Positions 5,551 through 10,848 of a DNA stretch of 11,465 nt are shown one piece after another. A program made the translations under genes and the position numbers. This stretch comes from Nitrospira sp. (lineage in GTDB: Bacteria; Nitrospirota; Nitrospiria; Nitrospirales; Nitrospiraceae), in contig JAKDNQ010000053.1 of NCBI GenBank assembly GCA_030456405.1, forward strand, positions 1-11,465, written 5' to 3'. The notes under the pieces were generated by a model. That model saw nothing but the letters and a program-made list of their open reading frames with translations. It did not search any database and was not told the DNA's origin. Positions within the stretch are counted from its first letter, which is position 1. Every line of letters starts with the position of its first letter.

Positions 5551-7962
5551 TTACCTCCTTTCCTCAACAGTGGAGACGGAATATGCCGGTTCCAGGTGCG
5601 CTTCTCGATCAATTGCTTTAGAAAGAGTTGGGAACCCGAGAAAGCGGGGACGGAACAACGTGGCCATCGCTGGCATGACCATAATGCTGGCTAGGAAACT
5701 CACTGCCATGGCCACAGTGACCAGGCCACCGAAGCGGATCAGCGGCGGCACGACGCTGGTCATGAGAGTGCCGAACCCCAGGCTCATAGCCGCGAAATTG
5801 AAGAACAGCGCCCGGCCGGTGGAGGGGAAAAACCGCGTCATACGTTCTTCGAAGGTGCCTGTGCCGGATTCCATCAACTCCCTGATCCGTTGGGTGGTGT
5901 GGACGCCAAAATCGATCGCTAGTCCTGTGGCAATGGCCGCAAACATGGAGGTGCCAACCGCGAGCCAGATACCACCGAAGCCCATGACGCCATACACCAG
6001 CAATACGGAGGCGAACACCGGCACCAGAGTGAATAATCCAGCGCTGAACGAGCGCAACAGCCAGGACACCATCAGCCAGCTAATCACGAGCGCCAAGCCT
6101 TCGCTGACAAAGTGTGTGGTGGCGATAGTCTTAAGCCAATGGTGATTGACATTGACCCGTCCGCTCAAATGCGCGGTCATGTCGCTAGTATTGAAATGCT
6201 TAGCGAGATACGGTTCGAGCGCCTCAATGACGATGCGGTTATTGGTGTAATTGGACGTATTGATGCTGGCGCGAATATTGGCGCGGCGGTAATCGTAGTC
6301 GATTTCCTCCTCGAAATCGGTGGGATCGCCGGACGCGGAATAGAGCAGGAAGAGTTGGGCGACAAGGTCCCGGTTATCGGGAATGGTATAGGCCTCTCTG
6401 CGGTTTTCGTTGATGGAACGGTGCATCTGCTTGATGTAATCCACCACCGAGGTCGTACCGCCAACACCCGGCAAGGTCTCGACAAACCGCTGCAAGGCCT
6501 CCATGCGGTGAAGATAGTCTGGGTTAAACAATCCCTCATGGGTCTGGGTTTCCACCACGATATCCAGATAATTAGTGCCGTCCATCACCTGGTTGATGGC
6601 CTTGTCGGCGTAATAGATCGGTTCGTCCTGCTGGAAGTTTTCAATCAATGCCTCATCGATAATCAATCGGGATGCCCCCATCCCACCGATGATGACAATC
6701 ATAAGTGTCACGGTCAGGATGAGCCTGGGATGCCGGATCGAAAAATTCCCCAACGCCGCCATGGCGCGTCCATAGCGATCGGTCATATGTTCGCTTCTAA
6801 TCGCAGGCGAGGGCTTGAATTTCACCAGCATCAACGCCGCCGGAATAAACACCATGCCATATAGCCAGGCGGCCATGACCCCAATGGAGGCGAACAGACC
6901 GAAATATTGCATTGGCGGCATACCGCCGGACAAATAAAGGGAAATAAAACCCACGACTGTGGTGAGAATGGTATTGGCAAGGGGTTTCCAGGTCTCGGTC
7001 ATGGTGCGCACGATGATGTCCCGGTGGCTGAGTTCAGGGTGGGCGCGGCCAATCTCGTAATAATGAGTGAGAATATGAATGGGTTCCGCGACCGCCATAC
7101 CGATGAGGATGGAGGCGAGCCCATTGGTGATCACGTAAAAATTGATGCCGCTCGCCGCCATCGTCCCAAAGGCGGCGGCGACCGTGGCCAGCACCACCAG
7201 ATTCGGCAACAACATACCCCGCACGGTGCGAAACGCGATAAGCAGCACCAGCGTAATAACAATGGCCACAATGGGATTGAGCCGCATGGCGTCATGATCG
7301 ATGTAGTTATAGAGATACCCGGAAATCGCGCCTTCACCGGCGACGTGCAACTCCGCACCGGGGATCTGGAGAGCTTCTTTGACCAATGCCATGAACGCGT
7401 TGTACGTCGTCTCGTTTTTCATCTCATCGAGGACCTCGGCGACGATCAACGTGGCCGTCGAGTCACGCGCCACCAGACTGCCCTGATAAAGCGGAAAATC
7501 GGCAACCGCCGCGCGGATGGCATTGGCTTGTGCCTGTGTGGCAGGCGGCGGATCAAAGAATTGACGGACCTGCATGCCATCGGCAGTGCCGACGATATTG
7601 TTCTCCGTCGCCAGACTGACTATTCCATCAGGATCGACGTTCGGGATCTTTTTGACCTGATCCGTCAACCATTGCACCAATTGCAAGGTCTCGGGAATAA
7701 AAACACCGGTTGGTCCATGATTGATAACTGCAATCACAAAGGGATCAGACAAACCAAACACTTTCTTCACCTGATCCCGGTACACACGGGCGGGATTATC
7801 CTTGGCGATAAAGGAATCCGAAGAGGTATCCTTGACCAGGCTAGGAATAAACGCTGCCGCGCTGAGCATCAGCAATAGTCCCGCCAGCACTATCGTTTTT
7901 GGATACGCGGTGACCCACCAGAAGAACCTTCTCGCCCTGTCGGAATGTATGGTCTTGCTCAT
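5551..7962 (-). CDS. MMPL/RND-superfamily inner-membrane transporter
   Basis: An 803-residue protein with the duplicated RND/MMPL layout. TM1 lies at about 22-43, a periplasmic loop at about 44-228, a bundle of TM segments at about 229-381, TM7 at about 412-431, a second periplasmic loop at about 432-615 and a final bundle at about 618-770. The second half has the canonical proton-relay motif GLAIDFGVH (D684). The first half has GMAVAEPIHI (288-297), with a glutamate (E293) one position after the usual aspartate. The family exports hydrophobic compounds (lipids, hopanoids, siderophores, toxic organics) using the proton gradient. No separate membrane-fusion protein or TolC gene is adjacent; instead a LolA-like carrier and a DUF1302 barrel follow. 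The ATG at 7962 has AAGGAGGGAG upstream. A MarR gene lies upstream with shared operator-like sites. Confidence 0.94.
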   Translation of the reverse strand: MSKTIHSDRARRFFWWVTAYPKTIVLAGLLLMLSAAAFIPSLVKDTSSDSFIAKDNPARVYRDQVKKVFGLSDPFVIAVINHGPTGVFIPETLQLVQWLTDQVKKIPNVDPDGIVSLATENNIVGTADGMQVRQFFDPPPATQAQANAIRAAVADFPLYQGSLVARDSTATLIVAEVLDEMKNETTYNAFMALVKEALQIPGAELHVAGEGAISGYLYNYIDHDAMRLNPIVAIVITLVLLIAFRTVRGMLLPNLVVLATVAAAFGTMAASGINFYVITNGLASILIGMAVAEPIHILTHYYEIGRAHPELSHRDIIVRTMTETWKPLANTILTTVVGFISLYLSGGMPPMQYFGLFASIGVMAAWLYGMVFIPAALMLVKFKPSPAIRSEHMTDRYGRAMAALGNFSIRHPRLILTVTLMIVIIGGMGASRLIIDEALIENFQQDEPIYYADKAINQVMDGTNYLDIVVETQTHEGLFNPDYLHRMEALQRFVETLPGVGGTTSVVDYIKQMHRSINENRREAYTIPDNRDLVAQLFLLYSASGDPTDFEEEIDYDYRRANIRASINTSNYTNNRIVIEALEPYLAKHFNTSDMTAHLSGRVNVNHHWLKTIATTHFVSEGLALVISWLMVSWLLRSFSAGLFTLVPVFASVLLVYGVMGFGGIWLAVGTSMFAAIATGLAIDFGVHTTQRIRELMESGTGTFEERMTRFFPSTGRALFFNFAAMSLGFGTLMTSVVPPLIRFGGLVTVAMAVSFLASIMVMPAMATLFRPRFLGFPTLSKAIDREAHLEPAYSVSTVEERR

Positions 7963-7973
7963 TGAACTCCCTC

Positions 7974-8002
7974 CTTATAGTGTATATGCACGTATCAGCC
8001 AA
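7974..8002 (-). promoter_or_regulatory. Candidate promoter of the RND operon with an operator in its spacer
   Basis: On the minus strand TTGGCT (8002-7997) is followed by exactly 17 nt and TATAAG (7979-7974). The 12-bp operator-like palindrome at 7980-7991 fills the spacer, an ideal position for repression by MarR. A start point 7 nt after this -10 would remove part of the Shine-Dalgarno sequence, so a promoter further upstream is also possible. Confidence 0.4.
7980..7991. promoter_or_regulatory. Putative MarR operator O1 at the RND start
   Basis: GTGTATATGCAC is a 12-bp palindrome with one mismatched pair, 17 bp upstream of the RND ATG. The same core occurs at 8129-8140 and, in opposite orientation, at 8693-8704. 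The similarity to the 8129 copy extends to 17 of 20 bases. Confidence 0.6.
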
Positions 8003-8128
8003 CACATCGCCCCTGTTTCATTATTGGTCCTCGCTATGTGACTGAAAGAAACTGCATGGGAAGCTGCCCCCACTCAAAAGGAGACGCTAGTAATGAAATC
8101 GTTCCACCATCACTCAACGCCTCATACA

Positions 8129-8140
8129 GTGTATCTGCAC
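8129..8140. promoter_or_regulatory. Putative MarR operator O2, upstream of the RND operon
   Basis: GTGTATCTGCAC differs from the 7980-7991 site at one base and keeps the flanking CGTAT. It lies in the 282-bp spacer between marR and the RND gene, about 150 bp from O1, a spacing that would allow looping or control of a second promoter. The rest of the spacer (7963-8244) contains no gene that I can support. Confidence 0.5.
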
Positions 8141-8244
8141 GTATTCGCCCCTAAAATACCGCTTGCCCCACCAGCAACCGTGTTTCCCACGTGGTGACCA
8201 AGAAAGCCACCAGGTTTCATTGTCATCTCAACGATTGCGACTCT

Positions 8245-8688
8245 TTATCTGGTTAACGTTCTGATCGCAGCCAATTCTTTGAGCAGGCCCTTGAAGCGCG
8301 CTGATCCCAACCCAGCCACAACTTTCTGTTGTGCTTGTTCCCAAAAAGGTAGTGCCTTCACCAACATGTCTCGGCCTGCACCGGTTAATTTCACCGACTT
8401 GGTTCGTCCATCCTTCCCCTGCTCAACCCCCACGTACCCTCGACCGACTAATGTTTTAAGATTGCGCGTCAGCGTAGTCCGGTCCACGTCAAGCCTCTCG
8501 GCTATCTCAGTAATCGGTAACTCGCCCGCACGATGCAGGACCGACAGCAAAGAAAACTGCGTACCTTGTATTCCGATGGGCTGGAGTACAGCGTCGTAAA
8601 AGCGAGTGACCACCCGAGCTGACTTGCGCAGATTGAAACATACGCACTGTGGGCACTGACTAAGCGCTTGAGCGTTTCTTGACTCCAT
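8245..8688 (-). CDS. MarR-family winged-helix transcriptional regulator with N-terminal CxxCxC motif
   Basis: A 147-residue dimeric repressor-type protein. The N-terminal helix carries CPQCVC (C12, C15, C17) followed by FNLRKSARVVTRFYD, a layout seen in one MarR subgroup. The DNA-binding part is ITEIAERLDVDRTTLTRNLKTLVGRGYV (about 59-86), with a beta-wing containing the conserved D93-G-R95 and KSVKLT. A C-terminal helix completes the dimer interface. MarR proteins usually repress their own gene and a neighbouring efflux or detoxification operon and are released by small ligands or cysteine oxidation. Here three matching palindromes lie at its own promoter and before the RND operon, supporting autoregulation and control of the transporter. 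No Shine-Dalgarno sequence is seen; a leaderless start is likely. Confidence 0.93.
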   Translation of the reverse strand: MESRNAQALSQCPQCVCFNLRKSARVVTRFYDAVLQPIGIQGTQFSLLSVLHRAGELPITEIAERLDVDRTTLTRNLKTLVGRGYVGVEQGKDGRTKSVKLTGAGRDMLVKALPFWEQAQQKVVAGLGSARFKGLLKELAAIRTLTR

Positions 8689-8692
8689 ATGA

Positions 8693-8704
8693 GTGCATAT
8701 ACAC
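8693..8704. promoter_or_regulatory. Putative MarR operator O3 overlapping the marR -10
   Basis: The minus strand reads GTGTATATGCAC, identical in core to the site at 7980-7991. It covers the -10 hexamer TATATG of the marR promoter and ends 4 bp before the ATG, a classic autorepression position. Confidence 0.6.
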
Positions 8705-8724
8705 CTATTGACATACTATGTCAA
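8696..8724 (-). promoter_or_regulatory. marR promoter (sigma70-type), leaderless
   Basis: TTGACA (8724-8719), a 17-nt spacer and TATATG (8701-8696) form a near-consensus promoter. The ATG follows the -10 after 7 nt, so the mRNA should begin at the start codon. Confidence 0.65.
8708..8724. repeat. Perfect 17-bp palindrome (8-bp arms) at the marR -35
   Basis: TTGACATA-C-TATGTCAA has perfect 8-bp arms around one central base. One arm supplies the marR -35. It could be a second operator, or mark the junction with the coaE fragment that begins a few bases to its right. Confidence 0.6.
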
Positions 8725-8734
8725 GCTTCTCTCT

Positions 8735-8854
8735 ATGGTGCGCCGCCTGGCTGATATTGTGGTAGATGGGACGCGACCACGGCAAGACACCATGAAGGCC
8801 ATCGAGCTACATACCACGACCTCCTACAGCAAGCGTAACCCGCATGATTCATGA
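8735..8854 (+). pseudogene. Fragment of a second coaE 3' end
   Basis: The 39-codon frame contains RLADIVVDGT (codons from 8744), identical to residues 170-179 of CoaE in this window, followed by R-PRQ-xxM-x-x-I, matching the CoaE tail PPRQVMQSI with a small indel. Over those ten codons the DNA differs at seven positions, all third positions and all synonymous, so the fragment descends from a coaE that evolved under selection elsewhere, not from recent decay of the local copy. There is no P-loop or any upstream CoaE sequence; left of about 8740 the sequence becomes the marR promoter. The frame continues past the family end into unrelated codons until TGA. It is not expected to be functional. 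Confidence 0.75.
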
Positions 8855-8873
8855 ACACTTCTGCTGCAATCGT

Positions 8874-8925
8874 CTGTCTGTGTGTGTCCGCGTGGGGCCC
8901 TGCAGGAGGGTCCGCACGCAGACAG
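8874..8925. repeat. Inverted repeat / hairpin with nested inner stem
   Basis: Outer arms 8874-8886 and 8913-8925 pair over 13 positions (11 Watson-Crick and 2 wobble in RNA on the plus strand). It is GC-rich, without a poly-T tail. Confidence 0.6.
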
Positions 8926-9040
8926 GCCGATCCGCTACTCCGATGAGCCTTCGGACGTCTGGCTCGCCCCTCTCACAGCTCGAAGAAAACGAAACTTCAC
9001 TGCCGAACGCTCCACGATAGGCTTTTCCCCCTTTCTGCGT

Positions 9041-9046
9041 TATCAT
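9041..9046 (+). promoter_or_regulatory. Candidate -10 of the 65-residue ORF
   Basis: TATCAT ends 6 nt before the ATG at 9053 and no Shine-Dalgarno sequence is present, consistent with a leaderless start. No good -35 is seen at 17 nt. Confidence 0.35.
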
Positions 9047-9052
9047 ACTGCC

Positions 9053-9250
9053 ATGCCAATCGATCCTGACGACCCACCCATTTGGCTCCGCAAGCTGCAC
9101 GTAACTGCGGCGCAGATCGATCCCAGCGATTACCCCGCAACGCCAGCTGAGGGGATCTTGCAAGTCTGTCGGCTTTCCGATGCGCAGCTCGCCCTGATGA
9201 AGGCCTTCAGGAAATCGCTCGGCATAGAACGAGAGCCTTTGAGTCGGTAA
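9053..9250 (+). CDS. Small hypothetical protein (65 aa) preceding a nucleotidyltransferase gene
   Basis: The product has an acidic, proline-rich start (MPIDPDDPPIWLRKL), a middle TAAQIDPSDYPATPAEG and a helical, more basic C-terminus (LSDAQLALMKAFRKSLGIERE). There is no signal or membrane segment and a single cysteine. The frame is open further upstream, but that part crosses the hairpin at 8874-8925. The ATG at 9053, with a -10-like hexamer 6 nt before it, is the better start. The stop is 32 bp before the nucleotidyltransferase ATG, so the two probably form an operon. It could be an accessory or antitoxin-like partner of the nucleotidyltransferase, but I do not recognise the family. Confidence 0.65.
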   Translation: MPIDPDDPPIWLRKLHVTAAQIDPSDYPATPAEGILQVCRLSDAQLALMKAFRKSLGIEREPLSR

Positions 9251-9282
9251 ACTGCGCCGATTGATCCACTTGGTCAGCAGCC

Positions 9283-9861
9283 ATGCCCGCATCAGAAGAT
9301 CATGAGTTCGGCTATCTGGACGTATTGAGCACAGCCGTCGAGGCATTGTCCATTCCCCCACTCCCCTATTGTTTGATTGGAGCATTAGCCTTGGGTGCCT
9401 ATGGCCGCCCCCGTGCTACCCATGACGTGGATTTGTTAATTTTGACTGACAGCGCCACCTCTCGTTCATATCTCGATTCTCTGCATGCCAAAGGATTCGC
9501 TCTCGCATCCGACTGGCATGAAGCCAATCCGATGGCACGAGATGTCGTCATGCGATTGAAACACACATCGGCGCCGGACTTTCCACTCGACCTGATATTC
9601 GCGACCTCGCCACTGCACAAAAATACATTGGACAGACGAAAACTTTTCGATCTTCACGGCATGCAAGTGTCGGTTAGTTCTGCGGAAGACCTGATTCTTC
9701 TCAAGCTATTGGCAAGCCGCCCACGCGACTTCGACGATGTCATGGGCATTGTCGGCAATGCCAGCGCACCGCTCGATCTCGACTACCTCTGGTCGTGGGC
9801 CGAACGATTGGGTTTGCAAAGCGAACTGCACTACGTGCTGATTTCCGCAAAACGAGAGTAG
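9283..9861 (+). CDS. MNT/AbiEii-like nucleotidyltransferase-fold protein
   Basis: A 192-residue protein with the pol-beta superfamily active-site pattern: a glycine-rich helix start GALALGAYGRPRATHDVDLLI (33-53), giving two metal-binding aspartates (D48, D50), and a third acidic residue in PLDLIFA (D103). The C-terminal SAEDLILLKLLASRPRDFDDV (133-153), with K141, R146 and D149/D151/D152, is characteristic of the AbiEii and DUF6036-like families. Such proteins transfer a nucleotide to RNA or protein and are often one half of toxin-antitoxin or abortive-infection pairs; some are solitary with unknown role. All key residues appear present. The upstream 65-residue gene is the only candidate partner. 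No Shine-Dalgarno sequence is clear at the ATG, suggesting coupling to the upstream gene. Confidence 0.85.
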   Translation: MPASEDHEFGYLDVLSTAVEALSIPPLPYCLIGALALGAYGRPRATHDVDLLILTDSATSRSYLDSLHAKGFALASDWHEANPMARDVVMRLKHTSAPDFPLDLIFATSPLHKNTLDRRKLFDLHGMQVSVSSAEDLILLKLLASRPRDFDDVMGIVGNASAPLDLDYLWSWAERLGLQSELHYVLISAKRE

Positions 9862-9887
9862 CCTCCTACCGCATGCTTCCTTCGCTG

Positions 9888-9896
9888 TGTTACAGT
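9888..9896 (+). promoter_or_regulatory. Candidate extended -10 of trxB (leaderless)
   Basis: TGT followed by TACAGT (9891-9896) lies 6 nt before the trxB ATG and there is no Shine-Dalgarno sequence. A -35 is not clear, as is common for extended -10 promoters. Confidence 0.4.
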
Positions 9897-9902
9897 CCCG
9901 GC

Positions 9903-10823
9903 ATGCGCAACGTCGTGATCATCGGCTCAGGGCCGGCTGGACTCACCGCCGCAGTCTATGCGGCGCGGGCGAATCTCTCGCCCTTGCTGATTGAAGGCTG
10001 GCAATCAGGAGGACAATTGACCACGACGACGGAAGTCGAGAACTATCCCGGGTTTGCTAAGGGCATCATGGGCCCGGAACTGATGAAGGAAATGCGATCT
10101 CAGGCGGAACGGTTCGGCACGGAGTTTTTGACCGGTGACGTCACAGCGGTAGACTTTAAGCAGCGACCGTTTACGATCACTGTTGACGCCGAACAGACCA
10201 CCCATGCAAAGACCGTCATCATCGCTACCGGCGCATCGGCCATCCAGATCGGTGTGAAGAACGAGACGCGCCTCACAGGACACGGCGTCTCAACCTGTGC
10301 GACCTGCGATGGGTTCTTCTTCAAGGGAAAGGAGCTGATTGTCGTGGGCGGTGGCGACAGTGCGATGGAGGAAGCAACCTTCCTGACTAAATTCGCAACC
10401 AAGGTCTCGATCGTCCACCGGCGCGACAAACTGCGCGCTTCCAAGATTATGCAAGACCGCGCGGTAAAAAACGAAAAGATCACGTTTGTCTGGAACTCCA
10501 TCGTCGAAGACATTCTGGGCAATGATGTAGTGACCGGCGTCCGCCTAAAGAATCTCGTTACAGGAAAAACGACAGACATGTCCTGCGCGGGAGTCTTCGT
10601 CGCGATTGGGCACCGTCCCAACACCGCCCTATTCGCCGGCCAGCTTGAGATGGATGGGAAAGGCTACCTCATCGCCCGTCATGGCACCGCGACCAGCATA
10701 CCCGGCATCTTCGCCGCTGGCGACGTGCAGGATTCTGTGTACCGTCAAGCCGTAACTGCCGCCGGCTCCGGCTGCATGGCTGCCATCGACGCCGAGCGGT
10801 TCCTCGAAGCTGGTGAGGGGTAA
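9903..10823 (+). CDS. trxB: Thioredoxin reductase (NADPH)
   Basis: A flavoenzyme that moves electrons from NADPH through FAD and a redox-active disulfide to thioredoxin in the cytoplasm. The 306-residue length is typical. Visible features: an FAD-binding GSGPAG (8-13), GGQLTTTTEVENYPG (36-50), the second ATG (108-110), the active-site CATC (132-135), the NADPH-binding GGGDSA (149-154) with HRRDKLRAS (172-180), and the C-terminal FAD motif GIFAAGDVQD (268-277) with RQAVTAAGSGCMAA. The ATG at 9903 begins directly with the Rossmann strand; a longer in-frame start at 9795 would overlap the nucleotidyltransferase gene and is unlikely. The last codons (GEG and TAA) lie within the left inverted repeat of the four-helix-bundle cassette, so the native end may have been altered slightly. 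Confidence 0.97.
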   Translation: MRNVVIIGSGPAGLTAAVYAARANLSPLLIEGWQSGGQLTTTTEVENYPGFAKGIMGPELMKEMRSQAERFGTEFLTGDVTAVDFKQRPFTITVDAEQTTHAKTVIIATGASAIQIGVKNETRLTGHGVSTCATCDGFFFKGKELIVVGGGDSAMEEATFLTKFATKVSIVHRRDKLRASKIMQDRAVKNEKITFVWNSIVEDILGNDVVTGVRLKNLVTGKTTDMSCAGVFVAIGHRPNTALFAGQLEMDGKGYLIARHGTATSIPGIFAAGDVQDSVYRQAVTAAGSGCMAAIDAERFLEAGEG

Positions 10824-10842
10824 GGGGTCAAGGGTTAGGGGT
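10813..10842 (+). repeat. Left inverted repeat of the four-helix-bundle cassette
   Basis: A run of G-rich units of the form GTGAGGGG / TAAGGGG / TCAAGGG / TTAGGGG. It matches the reverse complement of 11221-11250 at 25 of 30 positions. It overlaps the trxB stop codon and ends 6 bp before the four-helix-bundle ATG. Confidence 0.75.
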
Positions 10843-10848
10843 AGTGGG

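Larger units (their letters stand above)
2924..8743. other. Candidate genomic island between coaE and a displaced coaE 3' fragment
   Basis: This 5.8-kb block carries marR, the RND/LolA-like/DUF1302 operon and a truncated ORF. It is bounded on the left by intact coaE and on the right by a coaE 3' fragment in the same orientation, the usual outcome when DNA integrates into the 3' end of a gene and supplies a replacement end. No integrase is present, and the two coaE ends share no long identical att-like core (23 of 30 bases over the best stretch), so the event is old or occurred by homologous exchange. The exact left edge is not determined. Confidence 0.35.
8855..9052. other. Intergenic stretch with a long hairpin
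   Basis: No gene is supported here. The main structure is a hairpin at 8874-8925: CTGTCTGTGTGTG pairs with CGCACGCAGACAG (13 bp including two G-U pairs), and a smaller inner stem (GGCCCT with AGGGTC) lies in its loop. No T-tract follows on either strand, so it is not an ordinary intrinsic terminator. It could be a REP-like element or an RNA structure upstream of the small gene at 9053. Confidence 0.45.

Noticed and set aside
6112..7878. Long plus-strand ORFs antisense to the RND gene (6112-6864 and 6907-7878)
   Set aside because: Their composition, rich in H, R and D with no domains, is typical of the complement of a membrane-protein gene; the RND protein on the minus strand is unambiguous.
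8093..8197. 34-codon plus-strand ORF in the marR-RND spacer, preceded by AAAAGGAG
   Set aside because: It runs across operator O2, has a histidine/proline-rich product with no recognisable features and is antisense to the operon; probably chance.
8882..9250. Longer 122-codon version of the 65-aa gene
   Set aside because: Its extra N-terminus reads through the GC-rich hairpin at 8874-8925 and has no start signal; the ATG at 9053 has a -10 at leaderless distance.
8849..9385. 178-codon ORF on the minus strand
   Set aside because: It overlaps the small gene, the hairpin and the start of the nucleotidyltransferase gene, has no recognisable domain and looks like an antisense shadow.
9795..9902. 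N-terminal extension of trxB
   Set aside because: It overlaps the nucleotidyltransferase coding region in another frame, and TrxB proteins begin right at the Rossmann strand, matching ATG 9903.
10813..10848. Upstream GTG start for the four-helix-bundle protein
   Set aside because: The extra 12 residues are encoded by the inverted repeat and are absent from the family; ATG 10849 fits the usual N-terminus.
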